A stretch of 64,000 nucleotides of DNA from Gnetum montanum (taxonomy: Eukaryota > Streptophyta > Gnetopsida > Gnetales > Gnetaceae): assembly GCA_015680685.1 (NCBI GenBank), contig MNCI01010845.1:124760-188759 (forward strand). The letters are read 5' to 3'. The notes beneath the pieces were generated by a model, which did not search any database, had not been told where the DNA came from, and saw only the letters and a list, made by a program, of their open reading frames with translations. Below are positions 45,826 through 59,010 of this stretch, one piece after another; positions within the stretch are counted from its first letter, which is position 1; the number at the start of each line of letters is the position of its first letter. The position numbers and the translations under genes were made by a program.

Positions 45826-48049
45826 AACATGACCAAGTTGGTGTATCTTAGATTAGTCAACTTCATATATTCATTCATATCCTTACTTTATAGATCCTTG
45901 ACCTTTAACCCTACTTAGTGGATCAGTCTAAGATTGTCTAAGATTGTCTACTAGTTGAGTAATTTTTGTATAGCATGGCTAATCTTGGTCTTTACCATTT
46001 GGATCTATTTTTATTTATTTGCTTATGCATTCCCACTTGGTCTCTAAATTGGTCTTTAAACTCCTCATGCTTTTTGCCCTTGTTCTACCATGCATTCATT
46101 TCTATTGCAGACTTCTATCAAATGGCATAAACTTCCTTCATTAAGAGGATTTGGTTTTCTTTAGTTAATTGTTTGATTTTGAGATTAACTCTAGCAAATT
46201 TTTCTCTTAGCTACATTAAGCTCCTCTCCAATTTATTCTTTTTCTTTTTAGCATTAGTTAGCCTCCTATTTTCTACAACAAGTTTTTTATTCTTCTCTTC
46301 TAGTGCAATGATAATCTTAGCATGGCCATATGTCTTAGTTTTTGTTGCATATGCATCCCATTTTCCCTTGTCTCATTCCATTTCCAATTATTCCTACTTT
46401 GGCATAGCTTGGTTCACTTCATTCTAAATTCTTCAAGGTGTTCTAGTACTTTAAAATTAGTAACGTAATGTCTTTGGATTCTAAGTTTGGATAATTCATG
46501 TTGTAGTATTTGGACCTCCAACTCAACATGTTACAAACTTGTTTCTATAATCACTAGCCTACCTTTTATGGAAATTACCTTTGATGATGATGTGGTTATG
46601 TCATCAAGGATTTCAAAATGATCTTGCATAATTTATCCTATCTAGATTAGCTTGTCTAGTGTTCCCTCATGCTACTCAACTAACATAATCTTCTTTCTTT
46701 TATTACTTTTAAAACCTCTAGCCATTACTTGAGCATCTGTAATAGCTATGGGATTAGTGGGTGTCATAATAGGGACATTGAATGCATCTTTTATATCATC
46801 AGTAATAAGTTCAATAGCTTCATGTTGATCTTTATGTTGCATTACTCCTACAATATCATCTTCTCCTAATTCAAGCATGACTTGGAATGATGTAGCATTC
46901 CCTAAAATTTGTTGAACTCACTCTTCATGAGTAGAATGAAGAGAAATTTACCTAATGGATAGTTCTATTAATATTGTAGGATGATTTTAATTTTTTTAAA
47001 CTCTAAACATGCTTAATACCTCCCTAGTTTCCTAGCTCATACTTTTAGCTAATTGCTATAAGTTGCTCATAGAAGGCTTGTACTCTCTTTGTTCCTCTAC
47101 TAATGTAGAAGCACTAGATCTTACTTATTCAGTTCTTGTGGCTAGTATATTACTTGTTGGTGTTGATGTTATTGTTGCTTCAGTACATGGTATTTTTCCT
47201 ACTTGGTCTTTCTTGGTTGATATTGGCTTGGAGATTTCAGCATAGGATGCATTTGGGGCCTTCCTTGGTGTATGATTAACATACACCAAAATATCAACTT
47301 GTCTGCAAAATTTTCTAATTAAGTAGGGAAATGTAATGTAGGATTTTCAAACTTCTTCTTCTCAATTATTCTTTGTATTTCTAGGAAAAGAAGACGAGCC
47401 ATGTTTGCTTAGTATTTACCCATCAAGATGATACTTCCCCTAATAGCATAGGTGGAAATTCTATTCAGTCTCTTTATGGGCTATATATGGTAAGTATCAA
47501 TCTTAAAGTATATTTCTTAGCAATGTTTATCTCATTATATTCTTTATTTTGATTTTATAGGCTCTTTCCAACTAAAAATTTTTAGCATCTATATCTAATC
47601 TTATGGAGATTTGAACTATTATAGCACTAATGTTTGACAAATTCATTACTTTGATCATGGATTCCACTAAATATGAAACTGTGATTCCTTCTATCTTAAT
47701 GGTAGCATCATCTTATCTATTATGTAAAAATTGATATGTTTCCCCTAAGTATCAATCACCATTTATAGAAATTGCTGGCCAGAATGATGACACATGAAAT
47801 TGTTCACTAACTTCTACTAGAGTAAACTTTAAGAATGACTTTTGCTTAATTTTTGAAGAAATAATGATGCATTTTGAATTCTAGAGGGTTCTAATATCTT
47901 TTCAAATGGTCTTAGGAAAAATTTGATACTTTTATATTGGTGAATTAGCTTAAGAATGGTCAAAAATAATGAACAACAAAATTTTTGAACAGGGATAAAT
48001 ATAAAGTGAGGAGAAGTATTCATGATGGAAATGATTAGTTTTGGTGATA
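45826..48049 (-). pseudogene. Athila-like accessory ORF relic (coiled coil type), second copy
   Basis: Minus-strand and collinear with about 16640-18560. The best stretch is 46878-46672 (MLELGEDDIVGVMQHKDQHE, IKDAFNVPIMTPTNPIAITDAQ), matching ESLNVPIMPLIDLTGARDAQ at 17371-17553. Sequence at 45826-45870 aligns with the plus strand at 16628-16672 (TTGGYRTATC, CAACTYCATRTA). It is cut at 45825 by element B's LTR and is strongly AT-drifted. It lacks the equivalent of 18560-19450. Confidence 0.7.
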
Positions 48050-49599
48050 CCTAGGGATTGGAGAATGGTATTAATCACTTAAAATGAGCAATATGATGTG
48101 GAATTGATTGTAAAATATGGTACACAAGAGTTATACAAGTGGGTCCTACCCAAAGTAAGATGTTGCCCTTAATGCCCTTGCATAGCCACGCTTGTAAGTG
48201 TCTGTGGGCACTTAAAGAACTAAATGTAAGTCATGTTTGTCTTCTAATACATATATGTTTAATCTACCTTAGTAAGAAGTTAGCACTATACTATAGATAA
48301 TGATCAAATTTGTAATTATAAATACTAGTGAGATGAGATAATGAAAGAAGAGATTGGAGAAAATGGTATGTGAGATGTCTTGCCATAGTCATAATGAATC
48401 CTGCACTTAAAGTATGATTAAAAAGATCATTATACCTAATCATCCAGGTTTCAAATCAAGTCCATACCATGTACCAATGACACTACATTTCATTATCTTG
48501 AACTAATCATAATTAAAACAATCATAACCATATGAAGATACCATTACTCAACCAGAAAAACTAGGAAGTAGGAATTACCATTAATTAATTACAATGTTTA
48601 ATTTTAACACTTCTTTCCCATTGGTTAGAGGGGTGTCTTCAGGAATGAGTAACATATCTTTCTAGTCCTATAGCCAATGCTAATTCCATTAGTGATATAC
48701 CTGCAGACATGGGTGACATGTCTTTCCAGTCACATGATGAAACTAGTTAAAGAGACCATGGGATTCTTGAAAGTAGCCTACCTTTAGGCATGGGTAATAT
48801 TTCTTTCCAATGTCATAGTAAGATAACAACTATTATTTAAAGAACATGCTTCTATTTCAATAAATAGTTGAGTAATGATATGATGACATGGAGAATTGAG
48901 ATGCATAGAAAAAGTCCAAGAATGAACAAACCCCTTTGATGTCACATCCTTTTTCTATCCCTCTTGGTTCTTTCCCTATTATTTATGGCATAAAGATTAC
49001 AAGTTAATGTTAAATTTAGGTGATGATAATTGCATTATGTCCATAATAGGAAGCTCTCATTACTGAAAATGAGGGAAATTGATGGCATGGTATCACTATA
49101 CATATAATTAGTATTTTAATGATTTGATAGTATAAAATGAAACTTTTGCAACAAAACATCCTACTAAACATTGATATCTTTATTGATGATGAATAATAAG
49201 GATATTTACAATTTGAAAATGAAAATATTCAAATAATGGAAATGTTTATAAAGAATTAAAAGATATGAAAAAAATAGTAAAACATATTAAGAATTGAAAA
49301 GATATCAAAGAATTAGGATAACTAAAAAGAATTAAGAAAAGTATGTTGAGAAATTGGAAATTTAAGAAAAATGTAAAATGTTTGTGCACATAAAGCCTAA
49401 TGAAATCATGTGTCTCCCTCATTACTATGGTCTAAAGAAGAGTACATAGAAGAGTAAGTGGCTTTTGTTATTAATGAATGCGAGTGATGAACCTATAGGT
49501 TGTAGGAAGTCTTTAAACAACTTAACTTGTTGAATATTGACTAGAATAAGCTTTTTTTAATTGTCATAGTGATAGATATACATTGCACTTGATTAATAG
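48050..49599 (-). other. Spacer between accessory ORF and integrase, Athila-like copy
   Basis: Collinear with parts of 19495-20690: both have GTCCTACCCAAAG, AGATGAGA, and TTTGATGTCACATCC or TTGATGTCACATCC. It is AT-rich with no coding. Confidence 0.6.
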
Positions 49600-50620
49600 C
49601 TAGTATGGACAATATAAGGTTCTTTCCATAATGTCTAAAATTTGGTGCATTGGATTACATGGTTTAGATTATAATAGAAAAAACAATCACATAGCGTAAT
49701 ATTGACATGTCTAATTTTGACATCATGGTTGCATTTGGTGTATTTTTTATGGACCACATTAAACATAAGAGCTACTAAATGATTCTCATCTAGTAATTTT
49801 AAGTTCATTCAGTATTCTATGTATAGAAAATCGATGTTCATATCTAAGGAGCAGGTTATGGCTAGTGTATAGATTTTGGCTTGAATTAGCAAAGTAGGTA
49901 ATTTTCTATATCCTAGTTTGGATGGGAAATATCCTATAGGAAGTTTCCAAGTTCATCGATTAGCCTAAAGAGCATCATTAAGTTTAGTGGTCCAATCCTT
50001 AGTATATTGACTAATAATTCTAGTTAAAATTTTGGATATTTTTGTATTAGTATCCTTGACTTATCTATTAGTTTGGGAGTGATAAGGTGTTGTAAATTTA
50101 TGGTCAACTTAAATATGTTACATGAGTTTCCTAAATGTAGCTCATGTGAAATTTGTTTCATTGTTTTAGATTAGCATCCTTATTATCTTAAATCTATTTA
50201 CCACATGCTATTAAAAGAATTTGGCTACTATTTTTGATGTGAAATCTTTGACTACAATAACTTCTATACATTTTATACAATAATCAATGGCAATAAGTAT
50301 ATATGAATTCACATTTGACATTGGCGTGATGGATCCCATAAAGTCAATTATTTAGATGTAAAATGGTTCCAATAGTTGTATTCACTATTGTAGTCCTTCA
50401 TATTTGGTTGTCATCCATTCATCTTTCTAGCATCTCTAACAAGCTTGAGAAAATGGGTATATGAGTCCTAGAATACAGCATGCCAAAAAAATCTAGCCAT
50501 GAGAAGTTTAATGTTTGATCTTCTACTTGCTTAGTGGTCTTTACATAGTCCTTCATGTGCATCTGATAAGACCTTTGGTTAGCTTTCTTCTAGATCACAC
50601 CATTTGATTAGCCCATTAGC
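49600..50620 (-). pseudogene. Athila-like integrase relic
   Basis: Reading from 50620 on the minus strand: VLSDAHEGLCKDH and FFWHAVF*DSY of the zinc-binding part. The catalytic domain follows: DFMGSITPMSNVNSYILIAI (50350-50290), CIKCIEVIVVKDFTSKIV, VDHKFTTPYHSQTNR (about 50110-50065) and DWTTKLNDAL near 49990. The C-terminal part includes DENHLVALMFNVVHKKY. Frame changes and stops are many. Integrase followed by the accessory ORF shows the normal order of this family. Confidence 0.8.
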
Positions 50621-52649
50621 ATAGATTTTATAGAGATTTTCTTTAATTTCAATGAAGTTTTTAGCTCAATGAATGAACTATTCCTTCTTCTTCTTATCCC
50701 ATTCAATAGAAATCTCTTGAGTAGTGAGGTAAGTTAAGTAATTAGTTAGCCAAGCTTTTCTTGTCATCGAATCTACAATTGTTGCTATTTTTATGAACAA
50801 TAATTTATTTGGGAATTGTTCTCATACATGTTTTACATTATCTTTTATTTCCCATCTTATTTTAGACAAATTATTTGATGCTACATTTTTAATTCCTTTT
50901 CAATTGATCATAGCAACTATTAAATTCCTATAAAATCATGAGCCATTTGATAACACTTAGGCTTATCATAGGTATATTCATTAAAAATCTAATAGCAGTA
51001 TGGTTAATGTGCAAATAGAGAGGATAACTAAGCAAATAATAATGAAACTTATTTTTAACATGTACACTACTACCATTAACTCCATTTCTATAGTTGATGA
51101 AGTGTTATTACAAGTTGGAGGAAATACTTATATTCAACCAATTACATATTATAATCTTTCTAAATTTGGCAAATTTTATCATCGTTAAGGATATTTTTTT
51201 AATTATTATTCTTTTTTGCTTAAGAAAAAATATTTTGAAGAGAGGAAAAAATTTGTTAAAGTTGATGATAGGAAAAAATAATATGAAGTTGAAGATATAA
51301 AAAAATAAGTTAATGTCAACAATAAAAATGATCAAATGACAATAAAGAATCTAGAAAAGACCAAACCTCATGTTTATAATATACTGATACTAAAGAAAGT
51401 AATAGGCAACTTGGAAAAATAGCTTGCAAGTGAAATTTTTCTTTGTCTAAGAAGAAAACTATTAACTCAAAGATTAAAACTAGTGTCAATAAGAAGAGTA
51501 TAGTTTCTAGTGAATATTTTTAACGTAAGATCAATAACAAGTGATGAGAAGAAGATCTTCTACATGTGCTACCACTTTATTTTAATACAAATATTAGTGT
51601 TAAGCCACAACTCTCTATCTTGAATTATTTTTTTATTTTACATTCAAGTATGAATATTAAAAAGTGATGTAAATTTTGTTAGAACTAGGACCTCCTCGCT
51701 ACTAACAATTAATTTTCTTCTCTTATTTCTTTTCTGAAAGTATCAATTGTAAGGTTGTACATGTGAGTAGACAATTTTAAAATTTGAAACCTTTTTCTTT
51801 TCATATATATATTTTAAATGATATCTATGTTATCACATTTCAACCATAAATGGACTAGAGTTCAGCATGTTTTGTTACAAAAATGGCCGCTTCATGGAGA
51901 AACTTTAAATTATAACCATGAACTTGATTCTTCAGATGATGCCATTAAAGAAAAGAGAGTATAGATAGAGGTATACTAAATGAATGTCTAATGGTATATT
52001 CCTTTGAGCTTGAATCCTATGTTCAAAAGAGTAATTTGTGATAACATTTTTACAACCTACGGATTTAAGGATAATTTTTTCTTTTTAATGAAGCATTACT
52101 ACTAAGAAAGATTATGGTTTGAACTATCAAGGAATTCTGAGTGAGCATTAACAAAGACAAGGGATTCGATGCTAAGTAAATCCTTCTAAGGATTTCTAAT
52201 TTGTTATCAAACTAGGGCTTTCAAGTTAAGATAAAGCTACTAAGTAGATTCATCGAACATCAAGAATAGAGCTTATGAATTAATTAAAATTCATATATGT
52301 GTTCTCGTAACTATACGTAAGTCAAAATCATTCACAATGAAATCATGTGGCTTAAGAATCAGTTTCATAGTGATGGGCATTAAAACAAATAGTTAAGTGA
52401 GAAAAAAAACCCCTTGTTTTAAAGGGAAGGAGCTTAGTTTTAAATAAGAGGAGGATCTACCATATTAGCTAGCAGAATCCTTGGTTTAACAATGAATGAG
52501 GAGAAGTGGCTTTACTAAATTAGCTCTAAGAACAAAGAAAAAGATCATAGAAATGATAAGTGACTCTTCAAAAAGGAACCTGGATTAGTTTTATCATATA
52601 ATCATAATTAAGAGTTAGTAAAACATCTCTATCATGTCATATTTATCTA
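50621..52649. other. AT-rich stretch without recognisable genes
   Basis: 50621-51000 may be worn pol of the Athila-like copy. Beyond that I see only short lysine/asparagine/isoleucine-rich frames and no repeat structure. TGTTAGAACTAGGACC near 51677 could be an LTR start but no partner is found. Confidence 0.4.
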
Positions 52650-54080
52650 TGGTAAAGAATTTGTAGAGCCTAAAAGGAGCTTCATGAAATGATTCTACTA
52701 CATCAATTTGTAGAAGAGCTTTATAGAATCAAAAAATGGCTCTACAAAATAGCTCTTCCACATAAACACTAAAGAGAGGATATTACTTGTAGAGTTAAAT
52801 TTCAGATCTACAAAATAAGCTGGACCCAACTCTACCATGTCAAGCTCCTTCATGTCAGCATTCATGTAGCTACAAGTTTTATAGAGTTAAAAAGAGGTTT
52901 TACAAAAGAAGCTATACCACATCAACCAAGCTCATTGTGCCCTTCCACATCAACTTATAGAGAAAGCTTGTAGAGTTTAAAAATAACTTTATAAAGAAGT
53001 CCTACCACATAAATTTTGTGTCACATTAGCTTGTAGAGCTAGTTTATAGAGCTAAATATAGGTTCTAAAAAAGAGATCTACCATGTTGGCGCCATGCCAC
53101 ATTAGCTTGTACAAGGAGTTCATAGAAAAAAATTTACACTATACAAGCAAGCCTTACCAAATCAACAAATAGATGAAACTCATATTTTATCTAAATAAAA
53201 TATACTTCATCTACCACATTGGCAATGCCACGTCAACACCTACTACATCATGATCTAGATGAAGATGTACATACTCATGAGAAGTGCAAAGCTTCATCTA
53301 CTACATCAGTAGAATTTAGCATGCCTTTCTATGTCAACATAGATCCTAATCAACTTGTAGAGCTAGTTTGTAGAATCAAAATTTAGTTTTACAGAAGAGC
53401 TCCACCATGTCAGCAACTTCTAAGAATAAGCTTGAAGAACCAATCACTAGTTATACAAACAAATTCACCATACCATTTTGTCATGTTAGCTAGTAGAGAA
53501 GAAGGATAGACTCATAGAATCAAAAAGATATTCTAAAATTTGGTTCTATGAGTTACTTTAGCTTTTGAAAAATGCTCTGCCATGTAAGCTCTAGATGACT
53601 TATGTTTATAAGGACATAAAATAGCTCTACAAAAGAAGCTCTGCCATATTAGCCAAGCTCATTGCATCCTACCACATCAGCTTGTAGATTTAAAAAATAA
53701 TTCTATGAAATAGCTCTACCATGTTAACCTCTTGCAATCTCAATTTGTAGAGGATCTTTGTAGAATTGAAAAATTACTCTACGAAATGGCTCTACCACAT
53801 CAATTTCTAGTATGTTAGCTTATAGAACCAGTTTGTAAAGCAAGACTTTCCATCTATGAGCAAGCATTACCACATAAACCTATGTCATGTCAACACTTGC
53901 CATGTCAGCATCTAGATAAAGATTTCCAAGGTTACACCAAGTGAAAAAATTTCACTTTCCATATCAGTAAATCCCAACACACATTGCCATGTTAGCATCA
54001 TTCCATGTTAGCTTGTAGAGCCAATTCATAGAGCTCAAAAGCGACTCTATAAAAGAGCTATACCACNCAGATTCTAGGAA
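52650..54080. repeat. Degenerate tandem array of GTAGAGCT...AGCTCTAC units
   Basis: More than ten units of roughly 80-130 bp. Typical contents are CTTGTAGAGCTAGTTTATAG, then AGCTCTACAAAAGAGCTCTA, then CCACATCAGC. Each unit has inverted halves (TGTAGAGC/GCTCTACA). One base at 54067 is unresolved (N). It may be the upstream part of a worn LTR: a TATA-like GCTATAAAGA follows near 54257. Confidence 0.65.
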
Positions 54081-55439
54081 TGAAGAAAATTCATCTAGAA
54101 GCCAAGCAACTATTGAATAGCCTACATTTACATAAAGAAGATGTATAGAATATGGATCTTTAAAGTTTTCATAATAATTGTAATTGAAGCCCAAAGTAGA
54201 CATGTCTAGAGGAGGAATCTAGCATTGAGAACTAGAAGAAGAATACTAAATAAAAGCTATAAAGAATACTATAGAAAAGCTATGAGCTATTTCTTCTATG
54301 ATGAACTTTTAACTTGAGATTTGATTTAGCTAATTTACTTCTATTCTATGAGTTTTTTCTCACATTGTCGCTTTATCATATTTCTTAGCTAGTGGTAAAG
54401 ATTATATTATGCTTAGCATCTCATTCCTGAAATTATTTAAATCACTTGAATAGCTCTAGGTTTATCAATTTTTGGCATTTGTCTAATGATTTGCAACAGT
54501 GTTAGTTTTTAGAATGTTTACTTTTATCAATAGAAGCCTATTTTGAATTGCTTGTTTGAGTTGAAGGGTTTAACAATTTTTGGCACTATTGACTAGTCTA
54601 AATAGCTTTATTTTTCCAAAGTATTTACTCATATAAATAGTACCTCATTTAAATATTTAAGATTCTATGAAATTCTACTATTTTACTTTCCAAAATACAT
54701 TGAATGTTGCTCTATTTCTAGTTTTCTTTTGGAATTTTCTCTCTAGGGAAGATTGGCAATAGATTTTGTGGAATTGGGCTTAAGCATTAGATGAAAGACT
54801 AGTTTGCTCAACCAATGTATAATCTGGGCTACATAGACTTGGTAGCTTTCATATAATGGAAAAATATTACTCACTTGTCAAATGAAGTTAAGATGACTAA
54901 ATCTTTTGATAAAAGTGCTCTTATCTATTTAATTCTTAGTATGCAGTATTGTGAAATTAGTACTTAATGATAGCTCAAAACACATAGTTTTCTCTAAAAT
55001 CACTGAGTTTATTTAGAGGTATCTAGACCTTGGTGTTTCCATAGACCAACAAAAACCAAAACCCGAGTTTGAAAGAACCCCTCATTCTTGTGATTGTCAT
55101 CATGAGGAAGAGGAAAACATTGGTGGTCCTAAGTGGATGCCAATAGCCTACTCAATGTTAAGCTTGTGATATACTCTAAATTTTCTTTGTTCATTATCAA
55201 TATTTTCTTTAAGGTACAACACCCATTTAGATGTAAATAGCTTGGAAGCTTCAAGTCATGTGTTCAATTCTGCTAGGCAATGCTGAATTATAAAGTTCTA
55301 ATTGAACTATATATCTTGGGATGTACATATATTTCAACTATTTTGTGTTTCAACACCCCATTTAGATATGAATAATTTGAATAAAATACCTACAAAATAA
55401 AATATTATAAATGTTGTATTCAAGATGATAATTAATAAA
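54081..55439. other. AT-rich stretch, no gene seen
   Basis: No sustained coding. It contains a possible TATA at 54257 and could be the downstream half of an LTR beginning before the tandem array, but neither terminus is defined. Confidence 0.35.
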
Positions 55440-55740
55440 TCTCCAGCCATCGAAATTTTTCCCATTGAATTTTAGAAGAAATTTTAGTATGTAATTAAAA
55501 AACATATTTATGATATGATTAAATTTTATAGAAGTGATAATATTATTAATGAGGTTGATATTACTATGATAGCTTTGCTTCTCGAATGGAAGAATGCTTA
55601 AGATACTTTAGATTTTAGGGTTATGAGTCTTTTCTCTATCCTTTATAAGATTTTATTTAAATTTTTAATTAAAGAAGTTTTAGATAGCTTTGTTGCCCCT
55701 AAACAAGTAAGATTTATATAAGAAAAGATACATTCTAAAT
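55440..55740 (+). pseudogene. LINE reverse transcriptase fragment (L1-type)
   Basis: Frame reads SAIEIFPIEF*KKF, then KKHIYDMIKFYRSDNIINE, TMIALLLEWKNA and DFRVMSLFSILYKILFKFLI, then VLDSFVAPKQVRFI. These follow the RT order of plant L1-type LINEs: the PIEFYKKFW region, DFRPISL and YKILSKVLANRL. Only about 100 codons remain. Orientation is opposite to the LINE at 59916-62750, so it is a separate copy. Confidence 0.75.
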
Positions 55741-55909
55741 CATGTTATTTTAGTTTAGGAATTTTTCCATTTTGGTCAATTCAAAATTCAACATCTATGT
55801 CACTTATACCAGATATCAATCAAACTTGTGATAAATTAAATTTGAATTATGTGAAATTAGTTTTATAAGGATTTGAAAGTTTTGCACACTAGAAAAAAGT
55901 TATACCAAC

Positions 55910-56791
55910 TAACAAAGTAAAATTTTTCTTTGTTACGATATTGTAGCAATGATGTCATAGATACATTGTCATAACCCATGTAGTATCATTGTTGATATGA
56001 TGTCTTGAGATACGTGTAGCCCTATAAATACTAACACTTGGGCACCCAATCAACAAATTTTCAATTCCACCCTTAGCAAAACTGTTGAAGTTTATTTTCA
56101 TAGTTAGTGATAGAGTGAATGCCTACACTGTGATCTTTAGCGGTTTTGCAAAATCTTTATTCAAGTGAAATGTACTTGGGCACAGTTCATGACCAAAAAT
56201 AAAGATTGAGATTACTTCTCATCATTGCAGCATCCACTTAGTTTACTATTTTACTTAGGTTAATTTTCATGCTTACTTAGTTAACTCTTTACATTTCAAA
56301 GTACTTTACTTTGCTTGTTCATTAGTAAAGAAAAATGAGTACAACTGGTTTCAAACACTTAAGTATAATCATTTGGTAATCCCAATAGTGTTATTGCTTG
56401 GTTCACCTAGTAGCATAATGCTTGGTAACCTAGTAATGATTACATGAGACTAAGATGTGTATAGTAAACTAGGACTGGATGCTCATCACTATAGGCTAGA
56501 ATAGACTTACATTATTATCATTACTTAGACTTAGCATTTCACTTTGTTTCCATTATATTTACACTTAGAAGTAAAATGAGCATAATAACATCACTTAGCA
56601 TATGCATATGCCTCATTGCAAGTTAAACCATAATCTTAGACTTTACTAACTTAAATTGGGAAGACAACAATCATAAACTTAACCTTAATTATTAGCATAA
56701 TAACATTTTCCATACGTGGATTACAATTTGGTCATGTTCTAGCACTTGTGACTAGAATGGTAGAGTGTTAGGATTACTTTACCACTCATCA
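55910..56791 (+). repeat. Athila-like LTR in plus orientation
   Basis: Aligns with the reverse complement of 15108-15961 through most of its length: TATAAATA at 56023-56030, CTTCTCATCATTGCAGCATC near 56218, GGATGCTCATC near 56475, and the end ACTCATCA at 56791. The left terminus is unclear (55910-55930) because the first bases have decayed or are lost. GATATTG/CAATG palindromes remain at 55936-56000. Confidence 0.8.
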
Positions 56792-56792
56792 A

Positions 56793-56810
56793 TGGTGCCA
56801 TTGCTAGGGA
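56793..56810 (+). promoter_or_regulatory. tRNA-Asp primer-binding site, plus strand
   Basis: TGGTGCCATTGCTAGGGA lies one base after the LTR end and matches the tRNA-Asp complement with few changes. It points rightwards, towards 59011. Confidence 0.8.
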
Positions 56811-58991
56811 TTCGTTGGGCCAAGTTCTCAGCAACCTCATGTTACCCTTCAAAATGCATGTGGAGAACCTCGAGTTTCACATTTGCTGTTTTCAATTTTT
56901 GTTTTGTCACTTTATGCACTTGGAACTCGCCCTCGTATAAAGAATATGAGATGGCCACTTACTTTTCTAGTTCATACTACAGTCTTCCAATTGTTAGCAT
57001 AGCCAGGTTTGCATAGCGAAGTTTGGCCAACTCCATGTACTCTATCATTTCTTCAATATACAGTTCCTTGAGGTAGATTTTAGCCTAGTTGTAGGCGTTC
57101 AACCCATCAAAGATTGGTTGTCACACTTCATATTCTTCTCGAAGCTACTGGAGCACTTGGTTCAATTTGGCCTTGGGGACTTGAATATGCTTTTCATTCA
57201 CTTACTTCTGTAATCCCACTTAGTCCCTGTAATGATTTTTAACTTTCTCAAACTTAAGGGCTTCACTTTTCCAAGCGGCAATTTCAATAGCTGATTTCTA
57301 TCACAAGGTATGAACCTCCTCCATAGATAGATTTTGATTTTTAGTGGCCAACCTCCTCACATCAGTGTTCACCCTAGCTAGCTCTTCCTGCTGTTGGTGG
57401 ATAAAGCATTACATGTGCTGATTTTCATCACCAACATTGTATAGGTGATGAACTTCCGTGATTAACTTGACAATCTCCTAGCAAACCTCTATCAAGTCCT
57501 TGTTTAGATGATATGCATGAACGTCTGCAAAGGACTTATCAAAGATCGCTGACTCTCGCTGATCCTCAACTATTTGGAGTTTGACTTGAAGCTATTGAAA
57601 AGCTTCATCTCTAGTGAGTTCATGGTTGAGGAGAGCTTGATCGACAATTTGGGCCCTTAATTGGGAAACTTCTATTTCCAAGCATTGAAAATTGGCTTGA
57701 GAAACTTCAAGTTGCTCCTCCAAGATGAGGCTCTTACCCCTTGCCGAGAGCAGCTCCGACTAGGTTGCAGTGATGTTATCTAGAAGATCAAAGACATCCG
57801 GAAGTGGTTGCCTAATTCCCACTAGTCTGTCCAATAGTTCTTCATATTGGGTTGCATCGATCCTACTATGTGAAGTCCCGGTAGATGCCTGTACATCTTC
57901 AAGTCCATGTACATCTAGTATAGGTGCCACCAGTGCATTAAGGGCTATAGCAACCATTTCAACCGCAATCTCCTGTCACTGGTGCTACATCACCAGGATT
58001 GTCACCCCCTCTCCATCCTCCAAGCATACCGAAAAAGTAGCGACATTTCCTAAAATTTTATGAAATAACTATTGGGTGGATACTATTACTTCTTGGACAC
58101 TAGGATTAGTTCTTGTGAGTACTTGTGTTCGAGCAACAGAGAACATTGGCCCTGCTCTTTCTAGTAGACTTACTAATTGAGCCACTTACTCTAGGTGGCT
58201 CATTGCAGGGCGATAAATCAAAGGGTCTTCTCCTCCACCGGTCCCTTCAAATTTCTCTTGTTGGCTCAAGAGTGATTGTCAGATTTCATGTATATGTTTT
58301 GCAATGGTTTGCGAACCCGACCTTATTGTTTGGGGAGGTGGTGGAGGTGGTTGTTGCTCTTCCTTAGTTTGTGTGGTGGCTAGAGTCCTGTCACTTGATT
58401 ACATATTTTAAATGATGGACTGAATGATCTGGTGTCCTAGAGGAAGTTTAGCTGAATGGGAATCATGAAAGACAAGTTTCCCATCATCTTGCAGCCCTTG
58501 CAAAAATAAGGGGTTACTGAACTATTTCCCCTTCATTTGTTCATATTGTTCTACCTACTACTGGTCTTGTACACATTGGGCCTCATTGGGATGATAGTCT
58601 CGGTAGTCATGGTCCTCCATGACGTACTCCACACCTCGGTCCTGAATGCCTAGTCTGGCAAGATTGTGAAACAACATTCCAGGGGCCGATCAGTTAGGCG
58701 GTAGTATGATGTTGCCTTCCATGTCCTGCCAGTTGATGTAGGATAAAGGTGAAGTTGGGAACATATTCATCTAGATGCATGTATACCACTCAACATTCTG
58801 GCGGCACCAATGGGTTGGATCCATCTCGCTTGTGAGAAAAAGACATGTTGGATGTTAGATAATCCACTAATTGGTGTAACTTACTTTTTACTTAGATCAC
58901 CTAGCGTGCATAGATTTTACTATCCTGGGTTCATTCCAACGACGTGAATGATAATTCTTCTAAGGTTAGATGATGCATGTAAGACTAACAA
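56811..58991 (-). pseudogene. Coiled-coil accessory relic, third copy, next to a 5' LTR
   Basis: Minus-strand and collinear with roughly 16460-17700 (both carry the plus-strand string ACCTCGAGTTT at their left part). The stretch 57957-57760 reads MVAIALNALVAPILDVHGLE with DATQYEELLDRLVGIRQPLP, matching the HEDVLHQLVQTGQ region of the copy at 17371-17553. Heptad-rich sequence continues to about 56830, where it stops at the primer site of the opposite LTR. No gag or pol is visible between it and the LTR at 59011, so this copy is non-autonomous or deleted. Confidence 0.65.
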
Positions 58992-59009
58992 TCCTTGGAA
59001 ATGGTGCCA
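58992..59009 (-). promoter_or_regulatory. Decayed tRNA-Asp primer-binding site, minus strand
   Basis: Plus strand TCCTTGGAAATGGTGCCA, one base before the LTR. It matches the tRNA-Asp end at about 13 of 18 positions, with the terminal GCCA intact. It points leftwards. Confidence 0.6.
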
Positions 59010-59010
59010 A

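Noticed and set aside
51000-51335. Open frames in AT-rich sequence
   Set aside because: Lysine, asparagine and isoleucine-rich low-complexity translations, with no start context or homologous pattern.
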